From assembly GCF_002994745.2 (NCBI RefSeq), contig NC_037090.1:36699001-36763000 (forward strand): a stretch of DNA of 64,000 bases, given 5' to 3'. Below, in pieces: positions 23,300-38,400 of this stretch (position 1 is its first letter; each line of letters starts with the position of its first letter). The notes beneath the pieces were generated by a model. It ran no database searches. It was not told the origin of the DNA and worked only from the letters and a program-made list of their open reading frames with translations. A program made the position numbers and the translations under genes. Source of the stretch: Rosa chinensis. Taxonomy: Eukaryota; Streptophyta; Magnoliopsida; Rosales; Rosaceae.

Positions 23300-23580
23300 G
23301 GATTTTATGGTCAAATCTGGGGCGGACCTTGTAACTCATTCATACATAACAATGCAAATTGCGGAATTCATTTCCCTTGAAATCTTTCGTCTTTATGAGA
23401 TGCCTCGCACCATAATTAGTTGCCAAGACTGCATATTCATTAGCCATTGTTGGGAGCATTTTTTTCAAGTTTTAAGGCCCCACACTTTGCCGCAGCTCAA
23501 ATTATCGCCTTCAAACCGACGACCAATAAAAGTTATTAAACAAGACACTGTAACATTATTTTTATTGTTTCACGGCTGAT
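23300..23580 (+). mobile_element. Ty3/Gypsy integrase relic (chromovirus-like)
   Basis: The frame from 23307 reads AEFISLEIFRLYEMPRTIIS, followed by CQDCIFISHCWEHFFQ. This parallels the Gypsy integrase core pattern (...I.RLHG.P..I.SDRD..F.S.FW..L...). The catalytic Asp of SDRD is replaced (SCQD). It is a different lineage from the gag relic upstream. Confidence 0.6.
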
Positions 23581-23584
23581 AAGC

Positions 23585-24033
23585 CACATGATTGAACACA
23601 TATCCTTACTGAGCCAAATAGTGGTATAACACCACATATCATGTCACAATCAAGATGATGCTTATGACTCCCTATTCAATTCATTAATACCTCTGTGACA
23701 AGGATAAATATGAACACGACTTTTAGAAAAGTGGTTAGGTTCACGTAAAGCTGCATCCTTATTGCCAACGTTCCCTACTGAAGAGACCTTCCCAAAAGCT
23801 TCCTCCAAGACTCCATGGATCATTTCAAGTGGCTGCAAAGTTTGGTAAGGCTGCGAACCATTTGGATCCACTCTCGCATTCGAGGCTTCATCCCATTTTT
23901 TCATGTCTCTTCGTGTTTTGCATTTTTCATGTCCCATTTTACTTTGCGTTTTGCATATAGTAGTATTATTTATGCTTGCCTTTGTTCTAATTTTTAGTTA
24001 GCAATTAGTGAATAATTATCTCAATCAAGACGG
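23585..24033. other. retrotransposon-derived non-coding DNA
   Basis: No supported gene. A short plus-strand stretch at 23815-23900 (DHFKWLQSLVRLRTIWIHSR) may be further polyprotein debris, but I cannot assign it. Confidence 0.3.
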
Positions 24034-24041
24034 TTATGGAT

Positions 24042-24795
24042 CAGTGGCGTAGCTAGAAATCTTAGTTAGGAGGGTCAAAATTTAAATTATAATATTAAAC
24101 AAACATAAACTTCATCAAATAATATAAAAATTATAAATCATCACAATACTTAAAAATAACAAGTCTATCTAAAATAATTATAGTTGTCCACGACGATTAC
24201 TCATTTCTGAAATATCATCATTTGATCATTTGATGTATTTCTTATTTGAGGAGCTTCGGGTGGTGTCAACTGTTCTGTTGCTTTTCTCTTATAATACCTC
24301 TCTAAAAAGGCTTTCATATTCCAAATTTTCAATTACGAAGATTTCAACTTGCTGTTCGGAGAGACAAAATCTGAGAGAGACAAAAGACGAAATTAGAAGA
24401 GGAAACGACTTAAGAGAATGAGCAGGAGACCAAAAAAAGTTATACAAGTCTAAATATATATATAGCCATACATAGGAGAAAATAATCATTAATTAGGAAA
24501 ATATATTAAAATATTAAAAGAATGTGGGAGACCGTTTTCTGTCCAAATTGGGACAATTTTGATTAGGAAAATATATTAAAATATTGGAGATTGTGGGATA
24601 CTAGGAGTAGGACTGTAGGAGAACCCTCCAAGTTGATCATGATAATAATTAAAAGCAAACGTTTTTTTTCTTTGTCAGAAGGGTCAATTATTGGATTAAA
24701 AAGTCACTATCACATATTTCGACCAACCATGGCTCAGTTTGGAAAATTGAGAAGGGTCAATTGACCCTTCTCGCCCTACTGTAGCTACGCCCCTG
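24042..24795. mobile_element. non-autonomous hAT-type element, 754 bp
   Basis: The left end CAGTGGCGTAGCTA matches the inverse of the right end TAGCTACGCCCCTG with one mismatch. The flanks are a perfect 8-bp duplication TTATGGAT (24034-24041 and 24796-24803), the hAT hallmark. A secondary inverted motif (AGGGTCAA...) lies just inside. No transposase is encoded. The element ends about 500 bp upstream of the CDKA start codon. Confidence 0.93.
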
Positions 24796-24803
24796 TTATG
24801 GAT

Positions 24804-25301
24804 GATGTCTGTGGTGAAAAGAGAGATATAACAAGACAAAAATGCCGTTGGCAAAAAAAGGAGGAGTTAGCGGTGTTATTAACGTAGGGTGCTGAAACTA
24901 TTTGGAGAAATTAATATTGAGGTGTCCAATGTGATAATGACCCAAAGTTTGAGACACTTATTCTTCGTAATATTCCGGGCCTCCAGCATGGGTAAAACTA
25001 AATTACTAGTTATTATCTTTTACTTGTGGGTTTAAAAAAAATTTAACAGTGAGTGACCCGCAATTCTGAGTGACCAAATTCTACAAAGGAGGCTGGGACC
25101 CCATCCGGTCCCTAGCGAGTGCCTCCGTCTCTGCTTTGAGCCAGGGTTATATATGCTTACGCGAATTTAGGGTAAGATGAAGGAAGCAAAGTAGACACAG
25201 TCTTCGCATTTCTCCTTCAAAACTTGATGATTGACTGATTGATAAGGATATTCTTGTGCTGCATTTTCCTTCAGGGCTTTGAAATTGAGCAGAGGGACTG
25301 A
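24804..25301 (+). promoter_or_regulatory. CDKA promoter and 5' leader
   Basis: This is the gene-free DNA between the hAT element and the CDKA start codon. A TATATATG box-like motif lies at about 25148-25155, roughly 150 bp before the ATG, so a transcription start in the 25.17-25.20 kb area is plausible. No other element is clear. Confidence 0.4.
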
Positions 25302-28365
<3,064 letters not shown>

Positions 28366-30157
28366 TTCTGTCTTCACTTTGTGCTGAGTGTGTTTATACT
28401 ATAGCCTAGCATCCTGAATTTGGTTGGAACGACAATAGTGTGTTGCTCTTGTGATTTTTTCCCCCTCAATTCCTCAACTGTTCTGATTATGTCGATTTGG
28501 CTTTCAGCAGACATGTTATCATCAATTACTGTCTGCTCCCAGTTTTTTGTTTTCCTCTTCCATTTTACCTTTCAAAGATATGCATGCGGTGGTGGCATTT
28601 TCTAAGTGCTTGTAATTGGCAATACATGTCCTATGAGAAACAATTTTTCCTCGAGGAATGTAAAAGATAGGTTTTGTTTTTGATATGCTTCCAATTCACA
28701 TGTTCTGTGAAAATACTATAATTATTTCAATCTTCCTACTTAAGCAGATTGGCCCTGATTTTAATTCTTTGTAAATGTTCCATTTCTTTGAGAATTCAAT
28801 ATTTTTGGGAAATTGCAGTTATTGAGAATTGAGATAAAGTGTGTGCCATCATATGTTGTCAATTGAGGGAGTAGTCTTTAGTCTTTGGAAGCATAGAACG
28901 TGAAAGCAAGGGATCACTCAACGAATGGACGGGCTCGAGGGAGGGAGAGAGGGAGGCAAGAACCATACTAATCGTTTCTTGCCATGTGCATGTGTTTCTG
29001 AACCAGTCTTTCAGCGAATTGGTGATCCGAAGACTCTGAATCTTGGCTGAACTACAAGAATGTTTAACCAAGTTTTTCTTGCTATACCTGTATGTGCTTG
29101 CGCTTCCATGGACAACAAAAGTTGGAACATGTAGTTATTATAGACTTGAATAAACGCTAACCTTGACAGTCTGTAGTGACATTGTTAGAGAATACAGAAT
29201 TGAGCTCTACTTTGGATTGTCACAAAAATTATACGGGTTAGAGGACTAGTTTCTGTAGTGTTGGAGGTGGTACCATAGCAAATTAGCTTGGCATGATGAG
29301 TGGAGTGTGTAAGTTGTGATACGTTGTCTCTGCCGGAGTGTGGTAAAGGACAACTGTAAATTCTGAAATGAGAACCTCCCTCCCGCTACGAGTTAGATGA
29401 CGCTTCAGTTCAATTCTGAAATTAGCTTGTCTTCCTTGCAATTCCCTCCGACTTCTACAAATGTGCTTGTTCTGCAAAGTTGGGTTGTCTCTGTTTAAGC
29501 TTTTTAAGTTTTTGTTTGCTGTTCTTTTTGGAGCAGCCTAATGGCTTTTGTCAGCTTGTTTCTTTGGGACGTGTGCTATCTCTTGCTCTCCGCCCATTCC
29601 ATTAGGTTTGGTACGTTTGTTTGTAATTGTTGATTGTTTGTGGTCTGGCTTCTTCTTGAGGCTTGGCTCTGTTTTATTTGATTATCCATTTTTAAAAAGA
29701 GAAAAAACAAAGAAATGGAAAGGAAAGTAGAAGACCTTATATATGATCATCATGGCTATAAAGTAATATGCACAGATTGTGTCCAGCCTTTAAACACTTC
29801 GTCTTGCTTCAAAGCAATGTCGAGCCGTGTGCCATAGTTTTCTTATCTCCAAGTGTGATGGGATCATGAGACTCCAGTTAAACAAAACACAACTGTTAAT
29901 TAGGGTTTTTCTTTATTGTGTTGGTGTTTGGGTAGTTTATATGATTGATAAATGTGTAGAGGCATAAACATCTTTCAGATATTCTCTTCCTAAATTTTGC
30001 TTCTCTTGCTTTCTCTGAGGTGTTGTCAAAAGGAAGCAAAAGTAGGCAAGAGAAGACTTACCAGAAAAGGGATGAGAAAGAGAGACAGACTTGAAGCAAA
30101 AGCAATGTGAGAAGGTACAATAAGAGGAAATTGGAAGTGAAATTGGAATCGTGACAA
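28366..30157. other. spacer between CDKA and the golgin-like gene
   Basis: It contains the CDKA 3' end and the promoter of the next gene. Short frames occur on both strands (for example a 70-codon minus-strand frame at 28859-29071), but none shows family similarity or splice support. Confidence 0.5.
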
Positions 30158-31226
30158 ATGCAGAAAATGAAGAGCCTTGGGGGAAATGGCAGCAGTGGGA
30201 GGCTATCAATGGAGGAGAATGAGGATGAAGAGACTTCGAGACTGGCCATATTAACCTTCCAAGCTAGAGAAGAGGAGATTGAGAGGAAGAAGATGGAAGT
30301 GAAGGAGAGGGTTGAACTTCAATTAGGTCGTGCGGAGGAAGAAACTAGGCGCTTGGCACAAATTTGGGAAGTAAGTTCAAGAAACCCAATAATAGAGGAT
30401 AGCATATCTTACTGCAATCACTAATCAATTTGTTTTTACTTTTTAGTGACTTTAGTTCTTACGACTATTGAAATAGGATCCTCGACTTACATCTTTTGTG
30501 ATATGGCGTCTGTGGTCAAAACCAACTTCTTGTTAGACTTACGATTTAGTATTAGAGATGTTATTGACACTTTCAGAAAGTCATTCTGTACTTAAAAGTT
30601 AATATTTTATCGGTTCAAACGTAATGCAACAACATGGTTTTTCCACATGATTTTTCTTATTTATATATATTTTAAATTTACAATGTAGTAGGAGCTTGAA
30701 GCAATGGCAGATCCGATGAGGAAGGAACTTGCAAATGTAAGGAAGAAAATCGACATGGTTAATCGAGAGCTGAAGCCCTTGGGACTCAGCTGCCAGAAGA
30801 AGGTGCTACATCTTCTTTTTTCTAAAACTATACTTCAGCTAGTCCTTCACTCAACAATACATGTCAGTGCATATGCATCTGCAGACCTTTTACATACCTC
30901 AAGATGAATACAATTGAACAAACATGGTATTATTGGCAACAGGAAAAAGAATACAAGGAAGTCCTGGAGAGCTTCAATGAAAAGAACAAAGAAAAGGCTC
31001 AACTTGTAACCATAATGATGGAGGTAAATTCCTGATGCTCATTTGCTCTCGATTTCTTAATTTAGTGTCCAGACCCCAAATTTATTTACTATATTCCTTT
31101 CTTGATCACTTGATGATTCTTCTTCCAATTTCTTGTACTCTTGCTTACCAGCTTCTGACTGAGAGTGAGAGGTTGAGGATGCAAAAGCTAGAGGAGCTGA
31201 GCAAGAACATAGAACTATCACATTGA
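30158..31226 (+). CDS. DUF662 / RAB6-interacting-golgin-like coiled-coil protein
   Basis: Four exons join in frame to 159 residues: 30158-30370, 30692-30802, 30943-31023 and 31152-31226; introns are GT...AG. The protein is almost entirely charged alpha-helix. Motifs diagnostic of the plant DUF662 family are MKSLGG near the N-terminus, AREEEIERKKMEVKERVE, LGRAEEETRRLA, the core ADPMRKELANVRKKIDMVNR with ELKPLG, SFNEKNKEKAQLVT, and the tail SERLRMQKLEELSKNIE. Relatives are annotated as RAB6-interacting golgins, which would place it at the Golgi; that role is inferred. The first ATG gives MQKMKSLGG. The second, three codons on (30167), starts at the conserved MKSLGG and may be the real start. 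In exon 2 the acceptor is the second of two adjacent TAGs, because using the first would add an in-frame stop. Confidence 0.9.
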
Positions 31227-31824
31227 AACACCCTGATGCTTCAGTGGACTACCTTCTAATTTCTATATGCTATTCTTTTTCCTTAGATAAATACTATTAT
31301 TATCTCTTTGAATGAGCAAGTATGGATGTAATAAAATTCTGGGTATACTGTTAGAGTTCAATATTGTAACCAAGTTGACTTTTTGGCCGTGTGTTACTGG
31401 GCACATTATGGGCTACAAAGTTTTTTCTTTTCGTCTGAAATGGGGTACAGTGGTTAAGTTTTGGAAAAGAATATAATTAGTAGATAAAATGAAGGGAGAA
31501 AAATGTAATATCAGAAATCAGCCTCTCCAAACACGTGCTAGCAAAACTATAACATTCCTGCGATTCTCTTCCTCCCTCCATGTTCTTCCCGTCATGTTTC
31601 ACTCAACACAAACAAGTCCACCCTGTCAATCTATTAGAAAATAATTTGACAGATTTTGGGAGATCTTGTTTTGTTGTGCTGTTGAGTCACCACCCTGTCA
31701 TTTGACAGATGAGTTTGATAGGAGCTTACCACGCTAATCATCATTATAATACATGATCACTCAACACCCATTCATCAGTCAAAACCAGTGAGCAACTCTC
31801 TACCTATCGGCCAAGAGAAACAAA
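31227..31824 (+). promoter_or_regulatory. promoter and 5' leader of the upstream ICDH copy
   Basis: No gene is present. The last roughly 60 bp before the ATG resemble the leader of the downstream copy (TCAGTCAAAAC...GAGCAACTCTCTA against TAGTCAAAACTC...GAGCGACTCTCTA), so the duplication included leader sequence. Confidence 0.55.
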
Positions 31825-34100
31825 ATGGAGTTCGAGAAGATCAAGGTCGCCAATCCCACCGTTGAGATGGACGGTGAGCACTGATTGGATTGCTTCTCAT
31901 TTAGTCCTTGGTCTTTTATAAGCAACCCCATATTCTAATAGTTAACTGCCAAGTGTCAAAGTGTTAAAGAGAATTTCTGTACATTTCTTCTCTGATCGAG
32001 TATAAACGTTACATTTGCATCTGCTTATATAGACATCGACTCGACAACAGCTCTAATGTGCTATACGGTCAATTATGGTGATTGTTAGCTCAGAGCAAAT
32101 CAGGACAGATGTGTATGGTGATGAGCAATGCTTGTCTTGGTTCATAGGCTCCTCCTTGTCTTGGTTTGGTCTTTGCCTGCTCCACTCTTCCATTCAGATG
32201 GAATGTTGATGGCCAGATTGTCTGAGTAGGGCTGAATTGTTACCAAACTCCAATCCTCTAGTTATGACTTGTTTAGGATTGTCGCCAGGTTTTAATCCTA
32301 GACTAGGATGGTGTGGTGGAGGATTTAGTTTTCATCTGAATGTCTTTTCCACTTTGGTCTGGGTCATCAACTTGAATCATCTTTTACTCTTTTTAAATAC
32401 ATGTTATTGCCTGCCAAGAGCCCAAGATAGAACTGTAAAATGACCTATTCGCTTATCTAAATGGAGCAGGACTCTTTAATATGCTAATAAAGATCTGTAA
32501 AAGTAATCCTCTCTGTGATCGGCAAGTGCTTGATTTATATTATTCTGAAAATGTCTGTAATTGGAATTTCTGGACACCCCTCATATGCATTTTGCTCGAG
32601 CTCTTATTGATGGAATGAATGAATTTGATTCATGCTTCAAGCAATTTACAGGATTTATGTATTAACTAAATCCTTGTTTGGATGCACTTTGTGTGTCACA
32701 TGTATTCATGTCTGAAAAGATTTCAGTATTGATCATTTATGCAAAATTTTATCAAGAAAATCTAGTATTGTTTAGACAAGTCATCGAAAAGATACCCCTT
32801 TTCAAGTCTTATTTAAATTTCACCCATGCCGATATTCTTGATCCTTGGCAAATGGAATGGACCCTGAGAGCCCATGGCACACAACACACTTGTACACTTC
32901 GTACACATTCAATCCAAATTTGCAAATGTCAAACTCTGTGTACATGGGTTGAAGAAATTTTACTTTCCTCTTTCTCATACTATTAGTCTTTTGATATCTG
33001 GTGCAGGAGATGAGATGACTCGAGTTTTCTGGAAATCAATTAAGGATAAAGTGATTTGATCTTACTCTAAGTTGTCTCTCTAATCTATATGTATGTATGT
33101 ATGTGTGTGTGTGTGTGTGTGTATTATCCAGTTTATCATTTTCAAGTCAACATCTTGATTCCTTATGTTATCTCTTCTCTGTTGTTACATTTGTAGCTTA
33201 TTTTCCCCTTTTTGGATCTGGACATCAAGTACTTTGACCTTGGTCTTCCTCATCGTGATGCCACTAATGATAAAGTTACTGTTGAAATGCAGAGGCAACT
33301 CTTAGGTGAGTCTTATTCTCCACCTAAATTTCTAAGTATGATATTTTTCTCCAAATTGTGTAGTAAGAAAAGAGCGAGCCTCAGTAACTTTTTGACTTTC
33401 TTATGTTATTCAGGTATTCATGTTGCATCTCTAAGACTTGGTATCTTAGGTACAATGTAGCAATCAAATGCGCCACTGTTTCGACAGGTATACCCTTTCT
33501 GAACATGTTAGAATTTGGGCATTCATATGTTCTTGTTGAACTCCATGTTTACCGCTTTAGTAGCATATTAATATTTGTAATCCACACTAGGGATTACGGA
33601 ACACAACATCCATAATCTTGGAGTTATAATATGACAGATGCAAATCGCATGAAGGAGTATAACTTGAAGCAACTGTGGAGGAGTCCCAATGTGACTATTA
33701 GGAACATTTTGAATGGTTAGTGAACTTGAAGCTGTAAACTTCTCTTCTGCACATTCATGGGGACATTTATTACAGGGTTGCTGACTTTCTTCAGGTACTG
33801 TTTTCACAGAACCGATTCTTTGCAAGAACGTTCCTCGCCTTATCCCAGGTATTATCATATCTTGTTATGTCTATATTGTTTTGTTGGAGTAGAACCATGC
33901 TGATTCTTGGTGTTTTCAGGCTGGACAAAGGCAATATGCATTGGAAGACATGTTTCGGTGATCAATATCAATCAATTGATTTAGTCATAAAAGGACCTGG
34001 GAAACTGAAATTGCTTTTTGGTAAATTACATGTGCATGATAATTCTGTAAAATATGTATATCGTTTGTTTTAGAAATTGTTCTGAATACAAACTAAAACT

Positions 34101-35374
34101 TGTTAGTATAGTATTGGCATTCCTTCTTCACAAAACTCTATTCATTAAGAAGCCCAAGGTTGCAGCCCAAGCCCATACTTGTTTAAATACAATTGTTGTG
34201 GTTGACTTGGTTGTTTTGCTGTCAAAAACCCTCGTGAAGATTGGAAAATCAGTTGCTAGCAGCTTTCCCATCTTAGCATAATTGATCAATTGCAAATTGC
34301 TTCTTTTCTCTTTGGGGGCTGCCTTGCTGTCGAAGACCAAGACCAAGTTTGAAGACTAGTTCAATTAGAACTTGCTACCTCATCAATTTGCTGCTTTGCT
34401 GCCTTGTTGACGTGCTTCCCCATCCCATCTCACCTTGTTGTCTTGTCCAAGATCAAGCTTCAACCTTGCAGTTCAAAAGAAGACCCCTCTTCCCATGGCT
34501 CAAGTAAGCTCATGCATGGCATCTCTTTCTCAAACCCAATGGTTTTTCATGGGTTCCATTCCTATGTCAGTTTTGATTATGGAGCTTGAGTGTTTTAGTT
34601 TCTTGAATTGGTATTCCCAATTGAAATTAGGAGCATGGGTTTACATGGGCAATCTGAAATTATGGGTATGGGTTTACCTTCTCCAATTGAGTTTAAGAGT
34701 TCTTTGAGTGAACTGTGCTTTCTCTTCCTCCTATATATATATGGGTTCTCTGTTCATTCTCATGCATTGAAAATATTTGGGTTTTCAATCCCTTTGTTGT
34801 TTAAAGTTCTATCTCTTTGGTTTTCTGTTTTTCAAAGTGTCTTGTTCCATGTTGAAAACAATTTGAAAAACAACAAACCATTCAATCATTCATACATATC
34901 ATATCTTGCATCCCATGAGGTCATTTGGGTATTGCAAACTTCAAACGTGAAATCTCCAAGAAGAACTTGCTGCGTTCATAGCTTGTTTCATAGCTGAGAT
35001 TTCTGAGTTGTTCACTTGTGTAAACAATTAGCAAAAGTTAAGTACAAACAGTCTAGTGAGTCAGTCTAGAATGGTTGCCGAGTTCAGTGCAATCACTGTG
35101 TTGTAATCTTGTAATTTGGTTTCATAGTGAATTGATTTTGGTCTTTCAAGAGTTAAAGGCCACGCAGATGTTTTCCCTCGATAGGGTGTTTACTGCTTTA
35201 ACAAAAATCTGTGTTCTTTAATGCTTTAGTTGGTTTGCTTGATTGTTCAATATATTCTGTTCAATATCAGCACTCAAGATTGATCACCCAGTTGCAATCC
35301 CTGAGAAAGTTTTGAACGAAAAAAATTGGTTGTGAGCCTATTCACCCCCCTCTAGGCTCCTTCTAGGATCTTCA
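34101..35374 (+). repeat. 5' LTR of the Copia element
   Basis: 1274 bp, TGTTAG...TCTTCA. Short reading frames inside it (e.g. 34435-34997) recur in the 3' LTR and are not genes. Confidence 0.96.
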
Positions 35375-35376
35375 AT

Positions 35377-35388
35377 TGGTATCAGAGC
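35377..35388 (+). promoter_or_regulatory. primer-binding site (initiator tRNA-Met type)
   Basis: TGGTATCAGAGC lies two bases after the 5' LTR. It is the standard plant Copia primer-binding sequence, complementary to the 3' end of initiator tRNA-Met. Confidence 0.95.
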
Positions 35389-35409
35389 GGGTCACTAGCC
35401 TGTGTTAGT

Positions 35410-38400
35410 GTGTTCCTTTGGACTCCTAGAATGGACCGTGATAGAGTCTCTAGTTCCATTAACTCTCCTCCATATTTTGATGGGAAAGATTACTCTCAAT
35501 GGAAAGTAATGATGATGGCTTTCTTGCAATCTCAAGAGGATAAGTTATGGAACATTATAGAGAAGGGTTGGATAGAACCAACTAAAAAGGAAACTGAAAC
35601 CTCTAGTCTTATTCCTAAACCGAGAGGTGAGTGGACTGTTGCTGAGCAATCTGATCACAAATGTGATACTAAAGCTCGCTATAGCCTTTTCGCTGCCTTG
35701 TCGGATAAGGAAAGAAAAAGAATTACAAATTGTCCAACTACTAAAGCTTCTTGGGATTTACTTCAAACCACTCATGAGGGTAACAAAAAGGTGAAGGCAC
35801 AAAAACTTCAAAGCCTTGTGCTTGAATTTGAAGAAATGACTATGAGAGAGGATGAATCTGTTGATGACTTCCATAGTCGCCTCATCAATGTTACCAATAA
35901 ATGTCATGGGTTGGGTGATCCTATTTTAGAGCATAGAATTGTGAAAAAGTTTCTTCGAGCTCTTCCTCCTAGTTTTGAGGCTAAGCAAATTGCCATTGAG
36001 GAAGCTCAAGATCTTGATACATACTTTTCTAGGGGTGGGCAGAAACCGAACCGGAGGTCCAAAACCGGCCGAACCGGCCCGAAAAACCGGCTTGGGGACC
36101 GAACCGGATGAAATAAGGGGGAAAAAATGACTTGACCGAACCGGACCGGATTTCTCCGGTTTGGAAGCGGGTTTAGTGAGTAAACCGGCTGAAAAAAACC
36201 GAACCGGTCCGAATAATTAATATTTATTTAAATTAATATTTTTATTTATATTAATATTATTTTGATAGTTGTCGAATTCTAATTGGTGGAAATCAAGTTG
36301 CACATACTTCTCATTACACCTGATTGCTCTCATAGAAGAAAACCTTAAGTCAAGCCACTCAGCCCCTCATTTCGACTCTGCCTCCGTCATCTCTCTCAAC
36401 AGAGGACATGGACCAACTAATCCAATCAACACACTACAGCTTAATGTAATGTTGCCGGCTTGGATGAAAAGAGAACAGGATAATTCTATAATGAGAATAG
36501 GTTATTTGACTCTCATTTAATGAACATATTATACGAAAGCCGAACACAACCGAAACCGATCCGCACCGCACCGGAAAACGGTGTAACCGAAGTAAGCGGT
36601 GTGGCTTTTGAAAATGCGGTTGCGGTTTTGAATATTGCACAACCGAATGAAGCGGTTTGGTTGCGGTTTTGGCCTAACACCGATCCGCACCGAACCGCGC
36701 CCACCCCTAACATACTCATTAGATGAGCTTGTGGGAAATTTGAAAACCTTTGAGTCAAAAAGGAAAAAGGGTCAGAAAGAAAAAATAATTGCTCTAAGCA
36801 CTTTGAAAAAAGAGGAAGACCTTTCTGATTTTAATATAGAAGAATTTGCTCTTCTCACAAAACAATTCAAAAAATTTCTTAAATATGCAAGGTCACCCTC
36901 TTCTAGTTCTAGAAATTTTTCTAGTTCTACTTCTTCCAAAAGAAATCAGAATGATGAAGTTTCAAATGACAAATTCTCAGAGCCCTCAAAGTTTTTTCAA
37001 AAGAAGTCTTTTGGTGAAAAACCAAAATGTTTTGAGTGTCAAGGATATGGTCATCTTGCTGCTGATTGTGCAAACAAAAATTTTAAGTCTAAATCAAATA
37101 GAGCTTTTAAAACCTCTTGGAGTGATAATGAATCAGAAACTCAGTCCGACCATGAAGAGGAGACTGTTGCCCTTGTTGCTACCACCCAAAATGAGTCCTC
37201 AGATGAATCTGATGATAATGAGCACTCTGAGGAGGTAGCCTCTAACAAGTTCGAGCAACTGTACAAAGCCTCAAAAATAATGATTGGAAAGACTGAGGAA
37301 TTGAAGGATCAACTTGCTGTTTGTGAAAAAGAAAAATCTGGGATAGCAGAGAAGTTGCAATCCTACAAGAAGTGGGAAATTGAAAGAAATGCATTGGTAA
37401 GTCAAGTGGAAACTCTGCAAGAGAATTTGAATGCTCAAATCAGGTTAGTCAATTCTCTAACTTCTGAAAAAATCTCTCTTGAAAAATCCTTACATGATTC
37501 TCAAGAAAAGTTTTCAAAATTTTCTATTGGATCTGATAAAGTTTCCAAAATGATTGGAATGGGCAAAGTTGATAGGGACAAAAAGGGTCTTGGTTTTCAT
37601 TCTGGAGAAAGCTCCTCTAAAAAGCCAACTATTTTCGTAAAAAGTAGGTTGCTGCCTAAAGAAAGTGTCTCTAAGTCATCCAAAAAATTCATTCCCATTT
37701 GTCACTATTGTGGTATTACTGGACACATTAGACCAAGATGTCATAAACTCAGAAATGGTCCTCAAAAGTCTACAAGGTCTCATGAAAACTCTTTGTTTTT
37801 TTCTTTACAGTCAACTTTGGAAAAATCTTTGAAAGAATTTGGAAGGATTGCTAAACTTGTTGCAATCCCGAGAAAAGAAAAAGTTGTTTGGGCAAAGAAA
37901 AATAAGTCATTTCATCCACTTGCCTCTGTTGATTTTAAGCCTTTTGACATTTGTGGAACTGATTGTGAACCTTCTGAAATGTGTCTTCTATCCTCTTGTT
38001 GTTTCTCACACGTTGAAGAAAATGACTCCATTGCTACATGTTTGGTTGCTCTTACTGCTCTTTCATCTAGAAGAGCTGATACTTGGTATTTGGATAGTGG
38101 GTGCTCTAGGCACATGACAGGTGATAAAAACTGGTTCTCATCCTTCTATGATGAGGCTATCAGTGGTTCTGTCACTTTTGGTGACGGAAAGAAAGCAAAG
38201 GTTGTGGGAAAAGGGATTGTAACTGCTCCTGGTATCCCAAATTTAAAAAATGTGTTGTATGTTGAAGGGCTCCAAGCTAATCTTATTAGTGTGAGTCAAT
38301 TGAGTGATGACTTTGAAGAGGTTAGATTCAATAAGCTGAGATGTCTTGTTCTTGATGGTAAGGGCAAGAGTGTTATGGGCGGACTACGGTCCAAAGATCA

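Noticed and set aside
28859..29071. 70-codon minus-strand frame in the spacer after CDKA
   Set aside because: No domain, no splice support, low plausibility.
34435..34997. 90- and 129-codon frames, repeated almost identically at 42653-43209
   Set aside because: They lie wholly in the two Copia LTRs, overlap one another and show no family similarity.
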